NCBI RefSeq assembly: GCF_900115785.1
Contig: NZ_FOYS01000001.1
Coordinates: forward strand, 753,491-817,490
Direction: 5' to 3'
Source of the DNA: Halogeometricum limi
Lineage (GTDB): Archaea > Halobacteriota > Halobacteria > Halobacteriales > Haloferacaceae
Length of the DNA stretch: 64,000 nt
The notes beneath the pieces are model-generated. The model worked only from the letters and a program-made list of their open reading frames with translations. It ran no database searches and was not told the DNA's origin. Below are positions 22,789 to 31,468 of this stretch, piece after piece (the first letter of the stretch is position 1; each line of letters opens with the position of its first letter). A program made the position numbers and the translations under genes.

Positions 22789-23751
22789 ATGACAAGTGTG
22801 AGTGTCCTCATCCCGACGTACAACCGGGCGGCGTACGTCGGCGGAGCCATCGACACCGTCCTCGAACAGACGTACTCGGATATCGAAGCGGTTGTCGTGA
22901 ACGACGGTTCCGACGACGACACGCGGGCGGTTCTCGACGCGCGCGCGGGTGACCGCGTCCGCGTCTTTCACAACGACGAGAACCGGGGCATCTCGTACAG
23001 TTTCAATCGGGCGGCGGCGGAGGCGAGAGGAGAGTATCTCTGTATCCTCGGCGACGACGACCGGTGGCACCCCGTGAAGGTCGAGCGGCAGGTTCGGCGA
23101 ATGGAGTCGCTCGGAGACGAGTACGGCGTCGTCTACACCGGCGGCTTCTGCGTGCGAGACGACGTCGTGACGGACGTCTCTCGGCCGTCGTGGCGCGGTG
23201 ACATCTATCCCGAGATACTGGGAACGTTCGGCGTCGGTCCTCACTCGGGACACATGATTCGTCGCGAGGCGTTCGAGGCCGTCGACGGATTCGATACGGC
23301 GTTCCCTCGCGGCGTCGACTGGGACATGTCGATTCGACTGGCGAAGCGGTATAAGTTCGACTACCTCCCGGAACTGTTCGTCAGGCGGACGCTCCACGAC
23401 GACAACATCTCGCGCGAACCGGAGCAGATGGACCTGTACAGTCTCGTCCTCGACAAGTACGCCGACGAACTGTACCGCCATCCCGACGCACTCTGCCGAC
23501 TCTACTCGCAGTGGTACTATCAGAAACGGGCCACGCACGCGTTGCACCGGGGAGAGACCCGACGGGCCGCCCGGTACTTTCTCTCGGCGTTCCGTCTCCG
23601 CCCGACGGCCACCCTCGCGCTCTCGTGTCTCGTCTCGATGCTCGGGCCGCGGGGGTTCGACGCGGCTGGCACCGTGCGTCGGCGGATGACCGACTGGCGA
23701 ATCCGCGCTACCGGCGAGTATCCGTGGACCGGCGTCTCGTCCGGACCCTGA
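22789..23751 (+). CDS. Family 2 glycosyltransferase
   Basis: A 320-residue GT-A fold enzyme. The N-terminus TSVSVLIPTYNRAAYVGGAI, the nucleotide-binding VVVNDGSDDDT and the metal-binding LCILGDDDRWHP are all in place. The acceptor region contains GVDWDMSIRLAKRYKFDY (the ED-like catalytic part). There are no membrane helices, so it probably works at the inner face of the membrane on a lipid-linked glycan. It adds a sugar in surface-glycan synthesis together with the neighbouring aminotransferase, oxidoreductase and flippase. It is convergent with the flippase gene. Confidence 0.9.
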   Translation: MTSVSVLIPTYNRAAYVGGAIDTVLEQTYSDIEAVVVNDGSDDDTRAVLDARAGDRVRVFHNDENRGISYSFNRAAAEARGEYLCILGDDDRWHPVKVERQVRRMESLGDEYGVVYTGGFCVRDDVVTDVSRPSWRGDIYPEILGTFGVGPHSGHMIRREAFEAVDGFDTAFPRGVDWDMSIRLAKRYKFDYLPELFVRRTLHDDNISREPEQMDLYSLVLDKYADELYRHPDALCRLYSQWYYQKRATHALHRGETRRAARYFLSAFRLRPTATLALSCLVSMLGPRGFDAAGTVRRRMTDWRIRATGEYPWTGVSSGP

Positions 23752-23788
23752 CACGCCGACGCCCTGACGACCGGGCGACACTCTCCCG

Positions 23789-25312
23789 TCACGTCGACAG
23801 CGCACCGACTATCGTCCGACCCAGCGTCCCGATGTCGTAGTCGAACCAGCGTTCGAGGAGAAGGACACAGAGACCGTACGTCACCACCCCGACGGCGACC
23901 AACACGCAGAACTCCAGGGCGTCCGAGCCGAGGGAGACCGATTCTCGGGTCGCGTACACCGCCGCGCCCATCACCGCACTCGCGGCCGCGGGGTAGCCGA
24001 GGACTTTGGCGAGACGAGCGTAGCTCCCGTCGATGGTCTTCATCGCCAGATAGTATACGATGGGCTCGGAGAACAACAGCGCGTTCAGCACGACGACCAG
24101 CGCCGTCCCTTCGATACCGAACCGCGCCGTCGCCGGGTAGATGAGGACGGCGACGATGAGCGCCTTTCCCAGCTGAATCTTCGTCGAGTAGTCCGGCCGA
24201 CCGACCGCGCGAAAGAGCGGGCCGCTCGTCGACCCGAGCGCCCGGACGAGTCCCCAGACGGTCAGCAACTGCAGGGTCAACACGGCGGGTACCCACTCGT
24301 CTCCGAGGAACCCGCGGACGAACGTGGGGGCGACGACGACGATACCGACGGACATCGGAATCGAGAGAAACGCCGTCAGCGTGAGCGCCCGGAAGTAGCC
24401 CTCTCGGAGTCTATCGCGGTCCGTCTGGACTTTCGAGTACGTCGGGAACGCCACCGTCGAGATGAGCTTGCTCACCATCGTCGCGGGGGTGTTCGACAGC
24501 CGATAGGAGTACTGGTACAGCCCCAGCGCGGTCGACCCAAGAAACCACCCCACGAACAGGTCGTCGCCGGAGTTCGTCAGGAAGACGAGGATGCTCCCGC
24601 TCGTTATCCACTTCCCGTAGGAGAGCAGTTCTCGGAGGCGAGTCACTTCGAGCGCGGGCCGCGGCCGGTAGTCGTGGACGAGGTACGAGACGACGAGTTG
24701 GACGGCCGCGCCCGCGACGGAGCCCGCGACCAGCGCCCAGACGGACCCCGTGGTGAGGGCGACGCCGACGGAGACGCCGGCGCTGACGACGGCGAGACTC
24801 GACTGGTAGAGGAACTCCCGGTGGAACTGCAGGTCCTTCTGGAGGTAGACGAGCGCAGGGTTCTGGAGCCCCGCCAGCAACGGCACGACGCTCATCACCC
24901 TGAGAATGGGAACCACCCGCGGTTCGCTGAAGAACGCGCCGACCCAGGGCGCAGCGGCCACCAGGACGACGCCGAGAACGACGCCGCGGAGCGACTGGAC
25001 CGTCCACGCGGTGTCGAGGTAGCTGTCGACGCGCGCCTCCGCCCGTTGGACGAGCGCTTCGGAGAACCCCAGTTGGGTGACTTCCCGGAGTGCGGCCATC
25101 GTCAGGACGGCGAGACCGACCAGTCCGAAGTCGCGCGGCGAGAGCAACCCCGCGAGCACGACCAGCTTTCCGATGTTCAGAAACTGCGTGAGACCGTTGG
25201 TGACCCCGAGCCAGACGCCGCTCTTCACCGCCTGCTGTGTCACGCTGCCGGCCGGCCGGAGCCGTCGGACGAGCGCGACGAGCGACTCCCTGAGCGACTG
25301 TAGCGATATCAT
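23789..25312 (-). CDS. Polysaccharide/oligosaccharide flippase (Wzx-like, MOP superfamily)
   Basis: A 507-residue protein with about 12-14 membrane helices, for example NGLTQFLNIGKLVVLAGLLS and the MOP-typical SPRDFGLVGLAVLTMAALRE. The central SGDDLFVGWFLGSTALGLYQ is characteristic of the MviM/Wzx polysaccharide transporter group. It would move lipid-linked glycan units across the membrane for S-layer glycosylation or exopolysaccharide. ATG 25312 (MISLQSLRES) fits family length. It closes the glycan island; no Wzy-type polymerase or oligosaccharyltransferase is in the window. Confidence 0.9.
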   Translation of the reverse strand: MISLQSLRESLVALVRRLRPAGSVTQQAVKSGVWLGVTNGLTQFLNIGKLVVLAGLLSPRDFGLVGLAVLTMAALREVTQLGFSEALVQRAEARVDSYLDTAWTVQSLRGVVLGVVLVAAAPWVGAFFSEPRVVPILRVMSVVPLLAGLQNPALVYLQKDLQFHREFLYQSSLAVVSAGVSVGVALTTGSVWALVAGSVAGAAVQLVVSYLVHDYRPRPALEVTRLRELLSYGKWITSGSILVFLTNSGDDLFVGWFLGSTALGLYQYSYRLSNTPATMVSKLISTVAFPTYSKVQTDRDRLREGYFRALTLTAFLSIPMSVGIVVVAPTFVRGFLGDEWVPAVLTLQLLTVWGLVRALGSTSGPLFRAVGRPDYSTKIQLGKALIVAVLIYPATARFGIEGTALVVVLNALLFSEPIVYYLAMKTIDGSYARLAKVLGYPAAASAVMGAAVYATRESVSLGSDALEFCVLVAVGVVTYGLCVLLLERWFDYDIGTLGRTIVGALST

Positions 25313-25551
25313 GTCTGCGCACTTCCCGTCTCGACCGCGTCCCGACCGCACGTCGTACGGCGACGACGCGGCGTCTCCGGGCTGAAATCCAGAGCGGTTC
25401 GGATAGATATGTCTGTGAAACCTGATGAATCTGTGCGTCCCGACGCGCCTCGCTCGCTTCCCCCCTCGCGGCGTTTCCCGTGAGATTCGACGCGAAGTTG
25501 GGTGAGATTCTGAAGAAGGTACATCCCCGTCGGACTCCCACTAGCGAACAG

Positions 25552-27147
25552 ATGACACGGAACCGCCTCGGCCGACGACTCGACTCGACGCACGCCACCG
25601 CCCTCTTCGCCGGTATCGCGGCCGTCGCCGGGTCGTACGCCGCCGCCGGGTTCACCCCCGCGTTCGTCGTCGCTCCCGTCGAGGCGTTCCTCACTCGGAC
25701 CGTCCCCGACGCCGTCCTCCGGTTCGCCATCACGACGCTCGGCACGTTCGCCGGCATCGACCACTTCGGACAGTTGCTCAACCTCGCACTCGCCGTCGGC
25801 CTCGCGACGGCGGTACTCGCGGGGGCCGCCTTCGCGGCACTCCTCGCTGGCCGCCGACTCGACAGCGCTCTCGCGTCCGTCGGTCTGGCTGGGGGGTTCG
25901 CGTGGGGACTGACGGCCGTCCTCACCGGCGCGCCGTCGCTCGCACTCGGTGCCGGCGCGGGGAGTGCAGTCGTCGTCGCCGCCGCGGAACTGGCGGCCGC
26001 GACGCCCGCGTCGACGACGGACACCGTCTCGTCCGCCCGGCGACGCGTCCTCGGCGGTCTCACGACGGCACTCGGCGTCGGAGCCGTCGGGTACGCGTTC
26101 GGCGACACCGAGACGGCCGGACGCGGTGAGTCGAACGCCGCATCGGTGGACGACTCCGCGGGTTCGGGAACGCGGGGGTCGGACTCGGCGTCCTCGACGG
26201 ACACCCGGTTCGGCGACCCCGACGCGACGCGCGAACTCCTCGACGAGGCGGACCGCAGGACCCTCGACGTCGAGGGACTCGAAGGACTGGTCAGCGACGA
26301 CTTCTACCAGGTCGACATCAGCAACGTCGACCCCAACCTCTCGGCGGACGACTGGACGCTCTCGGTCACCGGCGCGGTCGAACGCCCCGCCAGCTACACC
26401 TACGACGAGTTGGTCGCACTCGGGGCCGAACAGCGCTTCGTCACGCTCCGATGCGTCAGCGACCCCGTGAACGGCAAGCTGATGGACACCGACCTCTGGA
26501 CGGGCGTCCCCGTCTCGCGCATCCTCGAAGAGGTGAACCCGCGGGGGACGCACGTGATGTTCCGCGCGGCCGACAACTACTACGAGGAGTTCCCCGTCGA
26601 AGCGCTCCGAGAGAGTTTCCTCGCCTACGGAAAGCACGGGGAGGCGCTCCCGCGCGGGCACGGCTACCCCGTCAGAGCGCTCGTCCCGGGCCACTGGGGG
26701 GAGATAAACGTCAAGTGGATAACCGAGATAGAGGTGCTCGAGGGGCCGGAGAAGGGCTTTTGGGAGAAGCGGGGATGGCACGGAACCGGCCCGGTCAACA
26801 CCGCCGCGAAACTGCACGCGACGAACCGACTCGGAGACCGAATACAGGTCGCCGGGCACGCCTACGCGGGCACGCGCGGCATCGACCGCGTCGAAGTCTC
26901 CACCGACGGCGGCGACTCGTGGACGGGCGCGACGCTGTCGGACCCCCTCCCCGCGGGAACCGACGAGGCGGGCGAGTTCGCCGAGGACGCGTGGCGACAG
27001 TGGGAACACACCTACGACGACCCCGGAGAGAGACACACCGTCGTCGTCCGCGCGACCGACGGCACCGGGACGCTCCAACCCCGCGAAGAAGAGGGACCGT
27101 ATCCGAGCGGGTCGACCGGATGGGTGTCGAAGTCGATATCGAAGTGA
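25552..27147 (+). CDS. Membrane-anchored molybdopterin oxidoreductase (sulfite-oxidase fold)
   Basis: A 531-residue protein. Residues 15-180 contain about five membrane helices, followed by a Ser/Asp-rich linker (190-220). The sulfite-oxidase-type Moco domain follows, with the molybdenum ligand Cys301 in RFVTLRCVSDPVNGKL and the conserved HGYPVRALVPGHWGE and KWITEIEVL. The C-terminal Moco dimerisation-like domain has RGIDRVEVSTDGGDSWTGA. The orientation suggests the redox domain faces outside. The substrate is unknown; YedY/sulfite-oxidase-like proteins reduce or oxidise S or N oxides. A second, shorter protein of this type lies at 47180-48298. Confidence 0.88.
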   Translation: MTRNRLGRRLDSTHATALFAGIAAVAGSYAAAGFTPAFVVAPVEAFLTRTVPDAVLRFAITTLGTFAGIDHFGQLLNLALAVGLATAVLAGAAFAALLAGRRLDSALASVGLAGGFAWGLTAVLTGAPSLALGAGAGSAVVVAAAELAAATPASTTDTVSSARRRVLGGLTTALGVGAVGYAFGDTETAGRGESNAASVDDSAGSGTRGSDSASSTDTRFGDPDATRELLDEADRRTLDVEGLEGLVSDDFYQVDISNVDPNLSADDWTLSVTGAVERPASYTYDELVALGAEQRFVTLRCVSDPVNGKLMDTDLWTGVPVSRILEEVNPRGTHVMFRAADNYYEEFPVEALRESFLAYGKHGEALPRGHGYPVRALVPGHWGEINVKWITEIEVLEGPEKGFWEKRGWHGTGPVNTAAKLHATNRLGDRIQVAGHAYAGTRGIDRVEVSTDGGDSWTGATLSDPLPAGTDEAGEFAEDAWRQWEHTYDDPGERHTVVVRATDGTGTLQPREEEGPYPSGSTGWVSKSISK

Positions 27148-27245
27148 GACCGCCGGCGACTTCGCAGTCGATGCTTCGCAGTCTTCCGATTACACTTTCA
27201 CTCCGCTAGGATTGGCTACTTATCCGTTCTCGTGAATGTGGATGT

Positions 27246-27422
27246 ATGAACGCGCTCGCCGCCGAGCGACCAGACGAACGCACGAGGCAGACACGCCGCA
27301 TCGACGTGACCGAGTTCCGGACGAAGCGCGTCGCCGAGTACGCCGCCGCGCGGTTCGACGGCGACGTTCGGTTCGAACGGCGCGGCGGGTGGACGTACCT
27401 CGTCGGCGAAGAGCGTCGCTGA
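27246..27422 (+). CDS. Small conserved haloarchaeal protein (58 aa)
   Basis: A 58-residue ORF with ATG at 27246 and TGA at 27420-27422. It begins MNALAAERPDERTRQTRRID, continues VTEFRTKRVAEYAAARFDGD, and ends in a short beta strand and a GGWTYLVGE motif. It has strong GC3 codon bias and a TATA-like TACTTATCC about 30 nt upstream, so it looks like a real gene despite its size. It is convergent with the isopropylmalate/citramalate synthase gene. Function unknown. Confidence 0.6.
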   Translation: MNALAAERPDERTRQTRRIDVTEFRTKRVAEYAAARFDGDVRFERRGGWTYLVGEERR

Positions 27423-27460
27423 CGAGGGAGCGAAAGAACGCGAAACGCGAGGGTGCCGAC

Positions 27461-29029
27461 TCAGTCGTCCGCGCGCGGCGGCGACTCGGCGGTGTCGTCG
27501 GCGTCGCCCTCGGCGACGAGGAGTCGGTCGAGCGCTTCGACCATCGCCTCGACGCTGCAGCGCGTGATGTCGGAGTCGCTGGTCGCGACGGTGACCGAGC
27601 GGTCGGCGTACGACATCTCCACCTCGACGGTGACGACGGCGTCCGTGCCGCCGGTGATGGCGTCGACGTGGTACGAGTCCAGTTGCGCGTCGGCATCGGG
27701 GCCGAGCGCCGAGCGGACGGCCTCGACGGCGGCGTCGACCGGACCGCTCCCGGTCCCCGAGGCCACGCGTTCGTCGCCGTCCACGCGGAGGCGGACGGAA
27801 GCGGTTGGCGTCCCGCCGCCGGACGCGGCCGTGAGGTCGAGGAGTTCGACCCGGCGGTCGCGCTCTCTGCCCTGTACGTCCTCGGCGATGGCGAGGAGGT
27901 CGGCGTCCGTGACGCGCTTGCCGCGGTCGCCGACCGTCTTCACGCGCTGGACGACGGCGGCGAGTTGGTCATCGGTGACGTCGACGCCGTGTTCGTCGAG
28001 GGCGGCCGCGACGCCGGCGCGTCCGGCGTGCTTGCCGAGGACGAGACGACGCTCTCTGCCGACCGTCTCCGGCGCGTACGGTTCGTACATCGCGTCGTCT
28101 TTCAGCGTCCCGTCGGTGTGGATACCGCTCTCGTGCGTGAAGGCGTTCTCGCCGACGACGGCCTTGTTCGGCGGCAGGGGGACGCCCGTCGCGCGGGCGA
28201 CTTTCTGCGCCAACGAGTAGAGTTCGTCGAGTTTCGCCGTCTCGACGCCGTAGCAGTGCGAGAGCGCGATAGCCACCTCTTCGAGGGCGACGTTGCCGGC
28301 GCGTTCGCCGATGCCGTTGACCGTTCCGTGGACCATGTCGGCCCCGGCGGCGAGACTGGCGTAGACGTTCGTCATCGCCAGTCCCAGGTCGTCGTGCGTG
28401 TGCGTCGACACCGGCCCGAGTTCGGCGAGCGCGGAGACGTACTCGTACGTCGTCTCGGGACTCGCGTGGCCGACGGTGTCGGCGTAGCAGGTCCGGTCCG
28501 CACCGGCGTTCAGGGCCGCCTCGGCGATGTCGACGAGGAAGTCGAGGTCGGCGCGAGAGCCGTCTTCGCCGATGACCTCGACCCAGAGGCCGTGGTCTTT
28601 CGCGTAGGCGACGAGGTCACCCGTCGTCTCGACCACCTCTTCGCGCGTCGTCCCGACCTTGCCCTCGACGTGCTTGTCGCTGGCGGGGACGACGATGGTG
28701 ACGCCGTCCACGTCGCAGTCGAGTGCGAGGTCCACGTCGCGGCGGACGCCGCGGGCGAAACTCGTTATCGTCGCGTCCAGACCGAGGTCGGTGACGCGGC
28801 GAATCGTCTCGCGTTCGCCCTCGCCGGTACAGGCGCTTCCCGCCTCGATGTAGGCGACGTTCGCTCTGTCGAGTGCGCGGGCGATGTCGGCTTTCTCCTC
28901 CGGCGAGAGCGAGATACCCGGCGCTTGCTCGCCGTCGCGGAGCGTCGTATCTAACAGCTGTACGTCGTCGTCAGAATCCAGGACGGATGCGAGGGGTGTT
29001 GTGGGGTTACCCCCGAATAAATCGACCAC
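27461..29029 (-). CDS. 2-isopropylmalate synthase / (R)-citramalate synthase family
   Basis: A 522-residue DRE-TIM acyl-CoA lyase. The catalytic DRE motif is LLDTTLRDGEQAPGISLSPE, and the metal site is STHTHDDLGLAMTN. The GxGERAGN motif is NGIGERAGNVALEEVAIAL. The C-terminal LeuA dimer/regulatory domain (390-505) gives feedback inhibition in this family. It condenses acetyl-CoA with 2-oxoisovalerate (leucine) or with pyruvate (isoleucine via citramalate); sequence alone does not separate the two, and haloarchaea usually have both paralogs. The start codon is GTG (MVDLFGGNPTTP). No other leucine genes are adjacent. Confidence 0.85.
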   Translation of the reverse strand: MVDLFGGNPTTPLASVLDSDDDVQLLDTTLRDGEQAPGISLSPEEKADIARALDRANVAYIEAGSACTGEGERETIRRVTDLGLDATITSFARGVRRDVDLALDCDVDGVTIVVPASDKHVEGKVGTTREEVVETTGDLVAYAKDHGLWVEVIGEDGSRADLDFLVDIAEAALNAGADRTCYADTVGHASPETTYEYVSALAELGPVSTHTHDDLGLAMTNVYASLAAGADMVHGTVNGIGERAGNVALEEVAIALSHCYGVETAKLDELYSLAQKVARATGVPLPPNKAVVGENAFTHESGIHTDGTLKDDAMYEPYAPETVGRERRLVLGKHAGRAGVAAALDEHGVDVTDDQLAAVVQRVKTVGDRGKRVTDADLLAIAEDVQGRERDRRVELLDLTAASGGGTPTASVRLRVDGDERVASGTGSGPVDAAVEAVRSALGPDADAQLDSYHVDAITGGTDAVVTVEVEMSYADRSVTVATSDSDITRCSVEAMVEALDRLLVAEGDADDTAESPPRADD

Positions 29030-29065
29030 GAGTCATGTGCTCACACGCTCCGAGGCCGTGGACGC

Positions 29066-29073
29066 ACTTAAAC
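29066..29073 (-). promoter_or_regulatory. TATA box of the LeuA/CimA-like gene
   Basis: The minus strand reads GTTTAAGT, about 40 nt before the GTG at 29029, predicting a leader of about 12 nt. Confidence 0.45.
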
Positions 29074-29104
29074 GAGACCCTCCCGACAGTTTTCGCCGTT
29101 CCGA

Positions 29105-29455
29105 TTACGGGTCGACGAGACGGACGGTGTCGCCGCGACTCACGCCGTCGGCGGCCCCGGCGGGCAGTTCGATGATTCGGTCGGCGAGTCCGAAGCCGAC
29201 CCCCGTCCACCCGGAGAGTCGCTTCACCTTCGTCACCTCTTCGCCGACCAACCAGAGAGCGTCGATGTCGAACGGGACGAACACCATGTGGAGACTCCGC
29301 CTGTCGACGTCGTCGAACTCGAAGACGAGGCCGTAGTCGTCGGGGATGCGGCGACGGAACATCAGTCCGCGAGCCTTCGAGAGGAAACTGTCCGCGACTT
29401 CCACGTCGCTAGCGAGGGTTCGACCTGTTCCGTTCCGGCGGTGTTCGACGCGCAC
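29105..29455 (-). CDS. DUF192 family protein
   Basis: A 116-residue protein with the DUF192 fold: VADSFLSKARGLMFRRRIP, then RRSLHMVFVPFDIDALWLVG and VIELPAG-like ADRIIELPAGAAD near the end. The family is widespread and the function is unknown; the conserved GLMFR and HMxFVxFxID motifs point to a binding pocket. The start is GTG 29455 (MRVEHRRNGTG). It has no signal peptide, unlike many bacterial members. About 75 nt downstream lies the LeuA/CimA-like gene on the same strand, which has its own promoter. Confidence 0.88.
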   Translation of the reverse strand: MRVEHRRNGTGRTLASDVEVADSFLSKARGLMFRRRIPDDYGLVFEFDDVDRRSLHMVFVPFDIDALWLVGEEVTKVKRLSGWTGVGFGLADRIIELPAGAADGVSRGDTVRLVDP

Positions 29456-29660
29456 GAACGGGCCGTCACCCGGCGACTACATAAAATATCCGTGCGACGG
29501 CGTCCTCTCGGTCGTCGCGTGCTTCGACGCGTCCCCGTGGCGTTCCCCCTCTGGGAGGCGTCAGAGGCGAGTTGTCGGTCGTGATTTCCCGTCTTCGGTA
29601 GGCGGCGAGTCCCCAGTTCGGTTGCGTCCGGTCCCACCGGCCGTCGCTCGGGTTCCGTCC

Positions 29661-30014
29661 TCAGTCGTTCGCGAGACGTCTCGCGTCCGTCGAGATACCG
29701 CCCCAGTCCTCGGCGGCGTCGTAGATGGTGAGCGTGCGGTCGGACTCGACGACGAGTTCGTGGCCGTAGGCCGAGAGTGTCACGGTGAGGTCGGTGGTCG
29801 GCCCGTCGAGGAGCGTCGCGATGGCCTCTGCGTCGACGCCTTCGCGGTGAAGCGGCGGCAGTTCCATCGGGTCGTTGCCGGTGGCGGCGGCGACGGCTTC
29901 GATGATGGCCGCCGTGAGGTCCTCGGTCGGCCCGATTTCGCGGACGTGTCGCCGCGCCGAATCTGTCGATGGACCTATACCTGATTGCGTCGAGTCGGAG
30001 TTTCCATGATGCAT
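29661..30014 (-). CDS. HalOD1 output-domain protein (second copy)
   Basis: A 117-residue protein. After a variable N-terminal tail it has the HalOD1 pattern: LTAAIIEAVAAATGNDPMEL, PPLHREGVDAEAIATLL, and strands DLTVTLSAYGHELVVESDRT. It shares layout with the shorter HalOD1 at 497-736 and, like it, lies downstream of an HTH_10 regulator on the same strand (117 nt gap). Function is unknown; the repeated pairing suggests a regulator-effector relationship. Confidence 0.82.
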   Translation of the reverse strand: MHHGNSDSTQSGIGPSTDSARRHVREIGPTEDLTAAIIEAVAAATGNDPMELPPLHREGVDAEAIATLLDGPTTDLTVTLSAYGHELVVESDRTLTIYDAAEDWGGISTDARRLAND

Positions 30015-30130
30015 GAGTTGTCTCGCCCCGCGGCTGATGTGTGTTCTTTGTGACACTCTCGCCCCGGGCCACCCGCGTCTAGAAGAGACGTCGGCATGAG
30101 TGCTCGTCTTCGCTGTCGAAGGAGTTGAAG

Positions 30131-30820
30131 TCAGTCCCCCGACCGAGGGGAAGACGTAGGTCCGTCGGCTTCGGCGTCGGGGTGGGCGACGAGCGTACTC
30201 GCGAGCAGTCGCCCCGTCCCCCGACGGATACGTCCGGACAGCGCTCGGCTGCTCACGTCGAAGTGTCTCGCGAGTTCTTCGGTCGTCGTCTCTCGCGGTT
30301 CGGCGAAGTACCCCGCGTGGTACGCCGTCGTGAGCGTCTCGCGCTGGGCCGCGGTCAGACCGTACGTCTCTTCGCTGAGTTCGTGGAGACTGTGAACCTT
30401 GACGACGCTCACGTCGATGTCGCGTTCGTTGCAGAGCGTCTGGAACGTCGCGAGATTCTCGCGCTCCGAGAACCGGAGTTCGAACCGCCAGCCCCGCACG
30501 TCACCGGACGCCTCCAGCACCGTCCCATCGGCGTCGATGATAGTCGTGATGAACTGGTCCATCGTCGGGTCCCACCGGAGACGGTACAGCGTCACGTCCT
30601 CGAACGACTCGACTCGTCTGGCGTTCGCGATACCGTCGATTTCGGCGGCGACGCGTCCGAATTCGTCCGCGCTGTCTCCTCGCACCCAGACGTAGGGGAG
30701 CACCCCCCCGTCGACGGGGACGACTCGCTCGAGGTCGACTCTGACGGACGGAATCGCCTCGATGACCCGTCCGAGTGCGAACGTCTCGCCCCCGAGTTCG
30801 AACGCCGCTATCGCGCCCAT
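30131..30820 (-). CDS. HTH_10 (bat-type) transcriptional regulator (second copy)
   Basis: A 229-residue paralog of the 1177-1836 protein. The sensor half has the same signature (VRVDLERVVPVDGGVLPYVW, then RFSERENLATFQTLCNERDI), and the HTH_10 half has LTAAQRETLTTAYHAGYFAE, EETTTEEL-like TTEELARHFDVS and RALSGRIRRGTGRL. ATG 30820 is 27 nt from an A/T-rich TATA centre that also serves the divergent HNH-like gene. It probably activates or represses local genes; the neighbouring HalOD1 gene is the likely partner. Confidence 0.87.
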   Translation of the reverse strand: MGAIAAFELGGETFALGRVIEAIPSVRVDLERVVPVDGGVLPYVWVRGDSADEFGRVAAEIDGIANARRVESFEDVTLYRLRWDPTMDQFITTIIDADGTVLEASGDVRGWRFELRFSERENLATFQTLCNERDIDVSVVKVHSLHELSEETYGLTAAQRETLTTAYHAGYFAEPRETTTEELARHFDVSSRALSGRIRRGTGRLLASTLVAHPDAEADGPTSSPRSGD

Positions 30821-30843
30821 ACAATTCCTGGCTCGTGCGCGCG

Positions 30844-30856
30844 AAATAATCATATC
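30844..30856. promoter_or_regulatory. Shared divergent promoter core
   Basis: AAATAATCATATC is the only A/T-rich stretch between the HTH_10 regulator (start 30820, minus) and the HNH-like gene (start 30903, plus). Its centre is about 27 nt from the regulator start, so it can act as a bidirectional TATA region. Confidence 0.5.
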
Positions 30857-30902
30857 GGTGGCGGTCCGCGCATTGAAGACGGACGGCGCGGAACGAGAAC
30901 GC

Positions 30903-31463
30903 ATGGAGAAGACGCCCACGGGAACGCCCGTCGGCGTGGACGACCCGTACGACCACGCGGGCGTCTGCGACCACCTCACCGGCGACGGCCGCTGTCGGTT
31001 CGCCCTCGACCGTGCGGGCGACGACCCCGAGTTCGCGGCGGCCAGGCGAGCGGACGACTACGCCTGCGTCGCCGCCGACGAGGACGCGTCCTTCCGCGAC
31101 TGTCCGCACTACCGGTCGACGACGGACGGCCGCGAGTGCGTCCGCTGTGGACTCGAAGAGGTTCGGATGGCCCACGAAGCGGGCGAACGAGCGCTCCTCG
31201 AAGAACACCACCTCTCGTACGGCGAGGCCGCGAGCGACGGCGGCGTCCCGTCCCACGAGATAACCGTCGCGCTCTGTCGGTGGTGCCACACGAAGGTCCA
31301 CAAGTCGTTCGCTCGCGTCGACGACGACGCCTCGCCCGACCCCGAGGCGTTCGCCGCGCGCGAGGCGCGTCGCTCCCGCGAGCGAGCGGAGTTCGGATTC
31401 AGTTCCGCGGCGGAGCGATACGGCGCGGACGGGGAGAACGAGCGGACCGACGGCGAGCGGTGA
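30903..31463 (+). CDS. DUF7097-like, zinc-binding HNH-type protein
   Basis: A 186-residue protein rich in Cys and His. The N-terminal region has CDHLTGDGRCRFA and FRDCPHY; the central part is GRECVRCGLEEVRMAH, followed by LLEEHHLSYGEAASDGG and EITVALCRWCHTKVHKSFAR. The EHH plus CRWCHTKVH arrangement is that of HNH-like zinc endonucleases or their non-catalytic relatives. The family is haloarchaeal and its function is unknown; a nuclease role is possible. The C-terminus is charged. It is monocistronic and divergent from the regulator. Confidence 0.75.
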   Translation: MEKTPTGTPVGVDDPYDHAGVCDHLTGDGRCRFALDRAGDDPEFAAARRADDYACVAADEDASFRDCPHYRSTTDGRECVRCGLEEVRMAHEAGERALLEEHHLSYGEAASDGGVPSHEITVALCRWCHTKVHKSFARVDDDASPDPEAFAAREARRSRERAEFGFSSAAERYGADGENERTDGER

Positions 31464-31468
31464 CCCGG

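Noticed and set aside
25309-27078. Long minus-strand frame opposite the molybdopterin oxidoreductase
   Set aside because: Arg/Gly/Glu-rich shadow with no recognisable domain, while the plus frame has Moco-binding motifs.
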